DNA of 64,000 bases from Nematostella vectensis (Eukaryota > Cnidaria > Anthozoa > Actiniaria > Edwardsiidae). The translations under genes were made by a program, and so were the position numbers. Numbering within the stretch: the first letter of the stretch is position 1; each line of letters begins with the position of its first letter. Of the stretch, positions 23,201 through 32,735 are shown piece by piece. Under the pieces are notes generated by a model, which saw nothing but the letters and a program-made list of their open reading frames with translations, was not told the origin of the DNA and ran no database searches. Location: assembly GCF_932526225.1 (NCBI RefSeq), contig NC_064046.1:1860001-1924000 (forward strand), read 5' to 3'.

Positions 23201-26200
23201 CAACAAAGACACGACACTTTGAAACAAAAAAATGGCTTTTAGGAAATAATCTGATTAAAATAACTAGTAGTAGAACCGGCTATTTTGAGAACTTTTTAAT
23301 AGAAAAAACGCAAAATACTTTCGAGGATTAAATTTAATCCGACGCACATGACTTTTTTAATGATGGAACCACATAAAAATGTCAAACAAGATAGGATTTA
23401 GGCTGAGGTAGGGTAGGGAGGAGAGGGTGGGGGGTGTCTACTCCTGGTAGAGTCCGTGACCTTTGTATCTTAGAGATTATAAAAAAAAATGATTTATCGC
23501 CAAGAAGCCGATAGATTGACAACACTTTTAAGCAGTAGCTAACAATAATCAAAGCAGTAGGCGAAGAGATGAGTAGATACCGATTTATAATTTATTGCTG
23601 TCTGTTTATAGAGCCCATTTCTGCCATTGGTCATTTCGCACTAAACGCTCAACTACAGTTCCATTTAGACTAAACTTTAATCGCGATTAAAATAACAGTA
23701 GGTTTTGTCAAAAAGCTCGTATTCCGAGGACGGATATTCTAATAGGTATTCTCATAACACTTTGATTAAGAACATATAAGTATAAAATCATAAAATTAGC
23801 AATTGGGATAAAACCTTTACAAATCTGTGGCTAAATTTCTCAGATGCAAGGCAGTAGTTATTGCGCCATATATATCAACAACAAGCTTTCAATGACTTGT
23901 AACTATTTAATTGGACATAACGTTATAAACTATCAAGATTGTTAAAAATAGCCAGCAATTTAAAAGAAGAAAACCTTTTCATTTGGCGTAGGTGTACTTT
24001 GAAAGGTACGAAAATGGGAAATAGCTGTTAATTTATATTATAACAATTTTTTTTTATAAAAACCCGAAATTCCGAAACCCGAAAAGTTTACAGATACTTT
24101 GCTTTCATCCTTAAAATATCTCGCCAAGACCATTGTATACAAATTTCTATTTCTAAACAAAGAAACAAAATGAAATTAATTTTCTCCGGGACTCATTTCT
24201 TCGCAGAGCACTTCTTTCAGTTAAAAAATCATACCAAAGAAAAGGCTACAGGTGTTGAATTCTTAGTAACAGGATTTCGGCCAAGCATTTGTTCGATTTC
24301 GTTCATCTCTAAATGAACCTGTCTTTAATTCTCTTACCTTGTGCATCGTCCACACATTGAACAGCCTCAACAAGCAACCTAGAATTATCCTCCGTGTATT
24401 CGATGAAAACCAGCAGCAACTTCAACGCCGTTTTCGCCACCAATCGAAACTACAAGACAAATAACAACGCTAGTTCTGGTGCAAAACATTAAACATCGTC
24501 TCCGAAAAAATTTCTTGGAGATTATGTTGTACTGAATTAAACCCCTAAGTAGACAATACAACATTTACTCAGTCAAAACAAAAGTGATTCTATTAAAGTG
24601 ACACACTAGCCGTAAAGCAAGATAACAGATAAGCTTTTATAGCTTGTCGAATTCACAGGCCAAACTGTCTGGCTCGGTCCTTAAAGGGAACAGTTTAAGA
24701 AAGCTGTATTTCTTGCCTATTGTGGGAAGCTGAGAAACAGAAAACAAGTGACAAAGCGAATTTGAGCGGACGTTGATATAATGGTAAAAATACTGAAGTA
24801 ACAGCTGGTAGTTCTAGTCTAATGTGCGTTAAGAGTAACAGAAAAGGGGGCTAACTGTACTATCAGACAGCGATGGCTTTTTGTGTCACGGTTTGCTGTG
24901 TTTCTTACCTCGAGAAGAATTATAAATGTATAAATTTTCGTGCGAGATTTGTATGCGCGAAGAAAAAAACACCGTGACAATAAAAAAAACTGTTTCGGAC
25001 GTCAAACAAAACTTTGTGCTCGGCAATAAAGCATACGAAAGGGCGAAAGAAAAAGGGCAGGCGAAAATTCCATGTTTACAGTAAATATGCCGTCACGCAA
25101 TGCTCTCGAATGTCACGCTATTTCGGATGAAAGTGATATGAGAAGGAGGGGAGACAGTGAAGAAGGGTGAAGAGTGAAGGGTGGGAAGAGCTGAGAAAAA
25201 GGGCTCATCTAACGAGAAGGAAGGCGGGGGGAGGAGGGGAGTGAAAACACGTGGGGCAGGGATGGGGAAAGAAAAGTGAGGAAGGAAGGATGAAAAGAAG
25301 AAATAACGTGGCATTCTCCTTCTCTGGCCGACTTCTCACCTTGGATGCAGTAAGAGAGTATAACCACTGTATCGTCTCATTGTGGTTTATCACGCCGTTC
25401 ATCCCGTCCACGTAAAGCATGATCTGTCCGATCGCTATTGAAAAAGGGATCACAAATTAAAAGACCTTCCGAGCAGAAACACTACGATCGGAAACAACGC
25501 CAAACTATAAGGCGAAGCGATGAGGTATATAGCGAATGCTAACACCCAGGCCCGTACCACCGAGAGAATTCATAAGAACCACCTCAATCTAACGGAAGGT
25601 CTTCCTAAATGAAAGAAAATAGGTACCACTGCAAGATAATACAAGATAGCTGAGGTAAAATGAGTTCCGCCAAATGGGTAACTGAATCCACTGCGGAACT
25701 GAACATCGTGAAGTAACTTACTGCAAATGTTCAAATAGTTTTGTAAAAATGTGAATTCGTCCAGTGTTTCCATTCCTCTCAATGTAAGTGATAACTTGAG
25801 TGATGATACAGAGGCCATCTCGAGATAGATTGACAGTCAAAATGGAACACTTCATCAACAAGCAGATAGAACACTTGATCGTCCCTCAATCGAAAACGAC
25901 AACGCAGAGTTCGTATACCACAAACCGATTCAAATATAGTAAACACCAAGCTATTAAAAAAATGTGGGTATCACGCGTGGGTATCTTAAACGGATATAAA
26001 AAGACATGCAACATTCTAGAACACACCTCTAAGTATGTAATTTTGATAATTCTGGTCGGCATCTTGGCCTACTGTGATCAGAGCGTTGAGACCATCAGAA
26101 TTGACGAACTCGTGCACCAGGTCTTTGTCGTCCTGTGAAGAAGTAACAACGATAATGGGTTTAACAGTGACATAGAACACTTGATCGACACTTGATCAAA

Positions 26201-29200
26201 TAATCACATTGTTTAATTTCAAATGTAGAACACCTGATCACATAGTTCACACTGGAACACTTGATCCAACAAAAAGAACACTTAATCGCAACGGTAGCAG
26301 TATCAACCGTACTAACCATCAATAGTAGATAATTCCGATGTTTCTAGGTTTTAAATGAATAAATGAATTCCTAGTCAGAATTTTAGACAGATTAAAACTC
26401 TAAATTAAGCTCACCAACAGAGAAAAGGGCGTGCAGTTGAGTAGGAATTCAGTAATCCTAGGGTGTTTTCCATCCCACAGCTCTTCTAAAAACCTACGCA
26501 ATTTAATGGCAACTACAGTCAAATGGCATCCAAAAAAGATCCCTGGACAGCGAGATGGTTTCCTGACGACATTCGAATGGTTTTTGCCCAGCAGCATACT
26601 GGCTTCCGAACGCCCAACTTATCTTTAACTCCACTAGTTTATCATTCTTTTCTCACCTGGAAAATTTGCTTTAAGGAAAAAAGGGCTCGGCGCAGCTCTC
26701 GTCCCGACGCAGCTAGAAGTTTGGCTGGGGAGAGAATAATCATTATATTAGTAGAGTAAAATGAAGTTTTATGCTTCCTCGTCCAAAGTGCAATTCTTGA
26801 CCAGTGAGAAGTATAAGAAGCAAAAACTGCAATTGTTTTCTTGATGGGTTTCAGATAACCCGAGTGATAATACGCTCTGTCGACACACAGGGGATATAAG
26901 GGTTAGAACAAGGGGTGATAGGTGAGGGGGACGGGAGAGGCTGGGTACGAAAGAATAAAGGGGAATCAAGAATCCGCACGTGTTAAGGTTGCACGTGACA
27001 ATTCAGAAAGACGTCCAGCGGTAGTAAAAAACGCAAACGGAAAAAAAAACATGAAAGGAATTGGAGGGAGTGTGTGTGTGTGTGTGTGGGGGGGGGGGAG
27101 TTATGTGTCTCAGAAGTTTACTTCTGTGTAAGATGGATGGTGCCCTTTAGACTTATAAGCTGGAACAGTGTCATAACATTGTCGCCGAGGTTATGAATTC
27201 CTTTTGTAACAGTCAGCGGACAGTTCTACTAACGAACACTCTCGAATGCGGACAGCTATACTAACGAACACTCTCGAATGCGGACAGCTATGCTGACGAC
27301 TAAACACTAATGCGGACAGCTATACTAACGACTGAACACTCTTGAATGCGGACAGCTCTACTAACGAACACTCTCGAATGCGGACAGCTATGCTGACGAC
27401 TAAACACTAATGCGGACAGCTATACTAACGACTGAACACTCTTGAATGCGGACAGCTCTACTAACGAACACTCTCGAATGGGACAGGCATTTGGACTCTA
27501 CTAACGGGTACTTTTATCGGTTTCCGCAAATGTCCAACTATAATAACACTAATCAATGTTTTTTTAACGGAGGGATGCAAGCTAATGGGTAATATTATAT
27601 GCTCTTTTTGGTAGTGAAAAAAAGGGAAATTCTTTGTACCACTCATTGTCGTCCTCACATCGATGTCTCAGCGGAAACGTGCTTATTTTGTGTCTTTGTT
27701 CCCAATTCAAAGCTGAATAAAGTATCGGTGGAGCTCAAGTAATTCGTGTATAAAGACGCGCAGTGAGAGGCCCAAGTCTCAAGCAGGGAAAAGACCATGA
27801 GGCATTCGTAACATGTCCTGCACGACATGCAAAGGTCATATGCCGGTTCATAGACCGTCAAATCAAAAGCGCTGAAGTTACTAAAAAAATGACAGTAAAG
27901 TGGACAGTAAAATTATTGCCGCTAAAGCCGTACAGACTTTGTCGGTAGAAAATCGTTATTAACCCATCTCCTCACACACCCTCAAAATATGCCACAATAG
28001 TCATGTTCAGAGAATTCAAACATACGGATTTTGACAATTTTAGGCACTCAGAACGTATACCTAGAACATATATGTTTGCTAAATGCGATTTATTTTTCAT
28101 ATATTTTGAAATGTCAGAGAACGTTTTAGGGGGACGAAAAATCATTTAAAGGCGAGTAAAGGCGAGCAGAATCCAAGTGTTATTCCAAGTAATTCGGAAC
28201 CTCTTCAAGGAGATTAAAGTCCTTGTTCTGGGAAAAAAAATGGCAAATGGCAAAAACAGGAAATCAGATAATATATCATAAAAAAGAAGAAGGTATCTAT
28301 ATAAAAGAAGCTTTGCATCTCTCCAATGGAATATATTTATATAGGCTTATTTCGCGAGTCTTAGTAAATTATCGCTTGCTTACTTACTTACCGGGTAAAA
28401 TGTTTACATCTTGATTTTGAGATTTTTTCCATGTAACATCTTTACAATACGAGCGGTCCAAACACGACCCACAAAAACATTTCATACTTTCTGGGTCTTC
28501 GCAACAATTTCATACAAAAGCAAGCAAGCATCAATCATGCGGATGAGCTAAGCTCCGGAAATTCACGATTGATGTTATTTCATCTTTACAAAATAAAAAT
28601 ATCACAAAAATCTCCCGCCGAGAGGTCGACTGATTGAGATCTGTTGCTAATAGCAGAGCTTTGTTGAGTTCACGAATGGCTACTTTAATTTTTGCGCATC
28701 GTCAGTTTCGACTACTTTTCGGGCTTTTGTTTTTCGCGCGCTTTGTTTAAACCTGCACAAGCCGGTTCTTGCTACTTACACGCCAAGTGCGACAGCGCAT
28801 TTCGTGACAGACCAAACAAATTGCGTGACAGATCAAACTCATTACGTGTCAAAACTAAACGAATTGCGTGACAGAGTCAAGGGCATTTCGTGACAGATCA
28901 AACTCATTACGTGTCAAAACTAAACGAATTGCGTGACAGAGTCAAGCGCATTTCGTGACAGATAAAGCAAATAACGCGACAAAACCATACGAATTGCGTT
29001 ATAAATCAAGTACATTACAGATTGCTCTGCCAATAGTTAAAAAAAGCTCTGTTCTTTGGTCATTTGAGCAATATGGGATGACTTCAGTCGCCTGTTGTTA
29101 CCCCACACAGCGGAAAGGGCGTCTTTATCATCATAACAACAATGACTGCTATTCGATAAGCTGGACATTTACACCAAAATTCACGATAACACTGATAAAC

Positions 29201-32200
29201 ATTATAGCCGTAAAGATTACCGGGATAACCCGGCACAAGATAATGCAATACAACACAGAATAACAACATAAAAGGACAACAACACACACAGACACAAAAT
29301 GTACAACAACCCCCCCCCCCCCCCCCATAACGAAACAAAACGTACAACACACAACGACACAAAACGCCCAACAACAAACACAAAGACACAAAAACACACA
29401 CAAAGACATACAAAGTACAGCAACGCACACAACGACACCGAAAGTACAACACACAACAAAACACACAACGACCTAAAACGTACAACAACAGATACGACAA
29501 AAAGACACACTGTGTTCTATAAGGCAAACACTACCCCAGCCATACTTCCACGATGACTTTACCCGTTTTACCCCAGCAACAAAAGCGATGACAGGAACAT
29601 GTCCGCGCACAAGGAAAGGTACCCCGACGTCCTTGCTTTGTTTTATGATGTTATAAATACATAAAAATACATCAAACTTTTTGTGCAGTTTTGAGCTGCA
29701 TAAAGTTTATTAAATAATTTGTGATTGCCCCGGCTTTCAAAAAAAGGAAGGAAAAAAAAAGAATACCTAATAGTAAGTGAAAAAGAGCTTTAGGTTTTAA
29801 AATTTGTTAAAAAGCTTTCCAAGGTTTGCGAAAGTGAAATATAATGAAATCTGACTAATATAATATGATTGCCAAATGCCTGGAAACATATAAATAAACC
29901 TTAAATGAAAACACAGATTCATATAAAGAGCAGCATTTAAGTGCCAAGGAAAACAAAACAGATTTTCCTATGGTTTATATTATAGCTATTTTCATATGGC
30001 AAATTGAGGGCTTAATTGCTGCAGATAATAGCACAACAGTCTAAAAGCCAACCAGTAAGCGATTATTAAGTCTAAACTTGACTAGCCACAGGGCCAAGAC
30101 GTGGACATCTTGTCATAGCAGTGAGCCAGAGAATGCCCCATCGATATATTACCACAGGCCAAACAGACCTGTTTTGAGAATAAATATATAAAAGAGATGA
30201 TTGGACATGCAAAGGCATACCTTTGAGAGAGTGTATCACAGCATTTGGCATTACATAGGAAGTGTGCTGTGTACTGAAGATTTGGAACAGTCAAACCGGA
30301 GATTTAAAATGGAGGACAGTTTTATAGTAGAGATAAACCATTGCTTCTCACATTAGAATAATTTCTCAGAGGTCAGAACCCTTGTCAAATAGCACATCTT
30401 TTAAGAGTGGGTCTTGATACAGGATTGAATTACAATAAATAATTATTCTGTCATTGATAAAGTCATTTGCAGTCATTTGTAGTATCAAATTTCACCATAC
30501 AAAGACTAGCAAAAAAAAAACATGAGCGAATAAAATTGCTAATGCAGCGTTAAGCCAAATGCCAAATAAAGTTTGAAGATAGGAAGTCTTTGACTTCAGT
30601 GACAACACAAGACAAAATTTCGGAGAGGAGAAGGAGTAAGAAAAACGTCAATTTGACATGACCTTATCAGATCATTTGTTCGCTGTTTTTTTTATGAAAT
30701 AAAATGAATAATTTTCTTAATATTTCTAAGGCTTCTAAAATTCTTAAGCAAAGACGTCACTCAAATGTGTATTTATAAGTAAACACAACGTCTAATATTA
30801 ATTTGTTTTCATAGCGCATTCAGAAACGTCTTTGCATTGCAAAAGTTAGATTAAATTAATTTCTATCCTCGAAAAACATCGATTAAAAAGAAAAGCCAGC
30901 GACAAGGAAATAACAACATGAGAAAATTGCAACTAGCTTTTTAAATTTGCCTTTCGATAAATCAATATTGTTTTGAGCCGTCAAAATCTGTGTCTTTGGA
31001 TACAAGAGGATCAATGGCTGTCAAACAAATATTCGTTTCAATGACCCACGAAATTAGTTATTGACAAGCTCACAGATATTAGTATTCTTCACAAAAATGT
31101 AAAGCGAATATCAATTTAAGATATTAAATTAGGCTTCACTTTCAAAAATATTTCACGCCATGGGAGATTTAATTCTAAACTGCATTGTAACGTTATCATA
31201 ATTCAATTAAAACAATAAAAACACCAAAACAAAGCAAAAACATGAATGAAAAAATTTATTCTGAAATAATAAAAAGGTTTTTACTACACTTTTTGCATGC
31301 CTCCTTTTTTAAGGTGCTTTTTTGACAATTTTTCAAAAATAAATACCCCAAAATTGGGGTAAAAACATAAAGTTTGATTTATCGTTTGCGGTAATTTTAA
31401 GAAACCCTTTAAACATTTTCACCTCGCCGGTTTGCGCCGGTCACGAACAAATAATTATCTCACGCATAGAAAAAGTTTCCTTGTTTTCTCACGGAACTAT
31501 ATTATATTCAAACGGGATGCTCTCGATAAATCCGTACTTTATTTATGCAAATGAGTCAACAAAATACGGATTCCGCTTGGGATTTTTATCATTTGTAGAC
31601 AAAAGAGATATATCAATGCTCAAAGTTTTGGTTTGGTGTGGAAGCCATTTAAGTGTTCCAGCTTGACTTAAAACAATTCTACAGAGGATAGAAAAACTAA
31701 TACCTTTAGAGTTTAACCGGCTATAAAAGTAACATAACGCGGCTGGTTGAAATACCACACTCAATCGAATAGACAGTTAGATGCCGTGGACTCGTAGGAA
31801 TTGATCCCTTCCCGACTGTTTATGTAACTACGACCTACAACGATCTAAATGCTAGGATATTAGCGAGGGGTAGATGATATTTTAGACTGGTGTGTTGCTC
31901 GAATTATTACCGCGGCTAATGACAGTTGCCAAGCTAAAAATTTTGGATGGAATTAGACTTAGGTTAGAGGTTGCCCCATTCACTATAATGCTCGTTGCAT
32001 TGACTTTAAATTTAAAGGATCTGGGCCTATTGCGAGACAGGGTTTAATAACATTGTTTCTGGGCTAAAGCAATCTACACGTATGATACTAAGGCTAGAAA
32101 AAACTAATGAACATTCTTACCTATGCAGTTGTGAACGCGAACAGACAACGATGTACGTAGAATAATTGTGTTTTTGCGGCTGTAAATAGAAGAAAATCAA

Positions 32201-32735
32201 GCATATCAGCTGAATCGGGAGATACGGTAGACCACGAAATGAGCAGCACACAAAGAATAGAGTGCCCCCTCTTCAGAAACAATTCAGATATCCAGTTAAC
32301 CCTACCGCTAGCCCTGACGCCGCAAAACACAATTCCGTGTCGAAATCCTTCAGATTTACAGTACAAACCTGTCTAGAAATCCCTCGAGCAGGTCCGCCTG
32401 CTCTTCCAAGGTATTTTCCAAGTCCAAATAGCAGCCATTGTGCGAGAGCTGTAATGAAACGTCGTCGATCTGTGATATTAAAACACGCAGAGAAATTAAA
32501 TATCGCGCACTATGAACTCGCTCACAACATCGAGCGAAAACCGTGAAGTAAACAAGATCAGTGCAGCACATACAGCGTGCGGCGCGCACAGAAGCCGATG
32601 AAGTCCGTCTACTTGCTGACAGAGCGGGATATTTAGGTGGAAAGTATATGTCGGTGGTCTCGTGGGTTCCGGGAAATTTGTGCTGGCGAATGGATCCGTG
32701 TCGTCTAAATACTGGACTTTACAAGTTAACGCCAT
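7558..32735 (-). CDS. FHOD: FHOD-type formin (FH1/FH2 domain protein), complete
   Basis: Actin-assembling formin of the FHOD1/FHOD3 type. The 26 coding exons, in transcript order, are 32574-32735, 32369-32469, 32121-32179, 26657-26724, 26027-26132, 25340-25434, 24338-24449, 22451-22548, 21239-21322, 20505-20564, 20255-20319, 18708-18745, 18134-18404, 16796-17100, 14456-15225, 13614-14168, 13130-13294, 12455-12637, 12065-12184, 11122-11283, 10655-10770, 10051-10125, 9385-9442, 9086-9220, 8007-8295, 7558-7643. They total 4338 nt (1445 aa) and every junction keeps phase. The start [16 protein letters not shown] matches the family N-terminus. GBD/FH3 covers about 1-337, a Ser/Arg/Glu-rich linker 337-880, FH1 886-925, FH2 932-1321 ([38 protein letters not shown]) and the DAD basic tail about 1395-1445 (RKSARRTLK). 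All introns are GT-AG except one GC-AG intron after exon 8. FHOD formins bundle and cap or elongate actin filaments and are released from autoinhibition by ROCK phosphorylation of the DAD (family knowledge). Confidence 0.95.
8502..9081. repeat. GAT/ATG trinucleotide-rich microsatellite in FHOD intron 24
   Basis: The intron between exons 24 and 25 is largely degenerate GAT-GGT repeats on the + strand, starting a few bases inside the donor of exon 24 (9085). It creates long open frames on both strands with Asp/Gly- or Ile/Thr-only composition; these are artefacts. Confidence 0.9.
9763..10062 (-). repeat. 32-33-bp minisatellite containing copies of the FHOD exon 22 donor site
   Basis: About nine copies. 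On the - strand each unit reads GTGTCATGAACAGGTCAGTC followed by AGGTTTTCGCCC. The first unit spans the exon 22/intron 22 junction itself (GGTCATGAACAG|GTATGTCTGG at 10062-10041), so nearly every unit carries a donor-like CAG|GTCAGT. More degenerate units continue down to about 9640. Confidence 0.9.
10157..10395. repeat. 58-bp minisatellite in FHOD intron 21
   Basis: About four near-identical copies of a 58-bp unit (starts TGCGCTGATAATTTTCACGA, includes CTGCGAATATGCTGTGTCGG). The array begins about 30 bp from the exon 22 acceptor. Confidence 0.92.
10488..10580. repeat. Short 26-28-bp tandem repeat in FHOD intron 21
   Basis: About three copies of a unit containing TCTATGCCCATATATGGTGA. It lies between the 58-bp array and exon 21. 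Confidence 0.75.
10811..11101. promoter_or_regulatory. Cluster of seven CACGTG E-boxes in FHOD intron 20
   Basis: CACGTG occurs at 10811, 10874, 10950, 11004, 11015, 11083 and 11096, with an eighth copy at 10622 in the next intron. Many are embedded in a GATCACGTGCTG-like context, so the cluster may be a decayed tandem repeat rather than a selected enhancer. CACGTG is the target of bHLH-ZIP factors (USF, MITF, Myc/Max). Function is unproven. Confidence 0.45.
12955..13105. repeat. About 30-bp tandem repeat in FHOD intron 17
   Basis: Five imperfect copies of a unit like TGACTCCTGATTGCGTTACA. The array ends about 25 bp from the donor of exon 17. Confidence 0.85.
13788..13907 (-). other. FHOD: FH1 polyproline segment
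   Basis: Residues about 886-925 form Pro/Gly-rich runs ([11 protein letters not shown], then eight prolines, then [11 protein letters not shown]). They lie directly after an acidic stretch ([19 protein letters not shown]) that matches the FHOD DFTDLGEEDD block. FH1 segments bind profilin-actin and SH3/WW partners. The antisense strand is Gly-rich and open but is not a gene. Confidence 0.92.
15725..15885. mobile_element. Inverted-repeat MITE, copy 1, in FHOD intron 14
   Basis: Arms beginning ATACACCAAAAACTGGAATT face each other across a short A/T spacer (arms about 15725-15777 and 15790-15851). They are followed by TTCACGAACACGACTATTTGG. The same arm plus the same flank (AAATAGTCGTGTTTCTGAACC) recurs at 61703-61815, defining a dispersed family. 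No coding capacity. Confidence 0.75.
17480..17505 (+). repeat. Dispersed repeat fragment shared with 50967-51149
   Basis: TTGAATGACGGAAGCCAGAA and the next six bases match the inverted arms found at 50967-50992 and 51124-51149. It lies in FHOD intron 13 and is probably a decayed MITE arm. Confidence 0.55.
17830..18117. repeat. 48-bp minisatellite, six copies, in FHOD intron 13
   Basis: Six copies at exact 48-bp spacing (starts 17830, 17878 and so on) of a unit beginning CGTCACGCAACACCATACGC. It ends about 16 bp from the exon 13 donor. Because 48 is a multiple of three, it creates repetitive open frames on both strands that are not genes. Confidence 0.95.
18838..20240. repeat. 101-bp minisatellite with 405-bp higher-order structure, FHOD intron 11
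   Basis: About thirteen full units of about 101 bp (each starts CCACAGGGATCCCCTTTATC and includes CTACTAGCTCCAGCACAAGC) plus partial units at both ends. Unit variants recur in blocks of four: starts 18901, 19002, 19103 and 19205 repeat at 19306, 19407 and 19508, an exact 405-bp shift. The array ends about 14 bp from the donor of exon 11. Open frames in it are artefacts. Confidence 0.95.
20590..21215. repeat. About 98-bp tandem repeat with 15-16-bp subrepeats, FHOD intron 9
   Basis: Units containing TATCAATCAAACCTCCTGTC recur every 98 bp or so. Within them TGTCAATCA(C/A)A-type subunits repeat every 15-16 bp. The array fills almost the whole intron between exons 9 and 10. The + strand is open in three frames because of the repeat. 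Confidence 0.93.
21323..21655. repeat. 22-bp minisatellite abutting the exon 9 acceptor, FHOD intron 8
   Basis: About fifteen copies of CACGGTCATGACACGCAAAA plus two bases. The first unit (GATCTGAACACGCAAAGCAC) includes the 3' splice site of exon 9 itself, so the acceptor is part of the array. Units show no unique spacers and are not CRISPR-like. Confidence 0.93.
26133..26300. repeat. Short GAACACTTGATC repeat in FHOD intron 4
   Basis: Several irregularly spaced copies of GAACACTTGATC or close variants lie just upstream of exon 5 on the - strand. A further pair occurs at 25845-25880 in intron 5. Weakly ordered. Confidence 0.55.
27225..27490. repeat. Composite tandem repeat in FHOD intron 3
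   Basis: ATGCGGACAGCTATACTAAC-type units alternate with CGAACACTCTCGA. A block of about 100 bp is present more than twice in nearly identical form. Confidence 0.88.
28787..28985. repeat. Tandem repeat around GCGTGACAGATCAAA in FHOD intron 3
   Basis: Two and a half copies of a block of about 75 bp containing AATTGCGTGACAGA, TCATTACGTGTCAAAACTAA and GCATTTCGTGACAGA. The subunits are themselves related to each other. Confidence 0.85.
29275..29510. repeat. ACAACRCA-rich simple repeat
   Basis: A degenerate run of CACAACGACAC, AAAACGTACAAC and similar words, interrupted by a poly-C tract of about 15 bp. The - strand open frames (Cys/Val-rich) are artefacts. Confidence 0.85.

Larger units (their letters stand above)
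26725..32120 (-). other. FHOD intron 3 (5.4 kb)
   Basis: The largest formin intron. It contains two tandem arrays (27225-27490, 28787-28985), a simple ACAACRA-rich stretch at 29275-29510, poly-C at about 29311, and a short hairpin (TACCCCAAAATTGGGGTA near 31345). A short Cys-rich open frame on the - strand at 30082-30300 is discussed in the findings. No other coding signal was recognised. Confidence 0.7.
20255..32735 (-). other. FHOD: FHOD GTPase-binding and FH3 (autoinhibitory) region, exons 1-11
   Basis: These exons encode about residues 1-337. Recognisable blocks in order are [155 protein letters not shown] and [11 protein letters not shown]. In FHOD1 this armadillo-like region binds the C-terminal DAD and keeps the protein inactive. 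The intron between exons 3 and 4 is the longest (26725-32120). Confidence 0.92.

Noticed and set aside
29084-29527. Cys/Val-rich minus-strand frames of about 100-147 codons
   Set aside because: Translation of the ACAAC-type simple repeat and poly-C tract.
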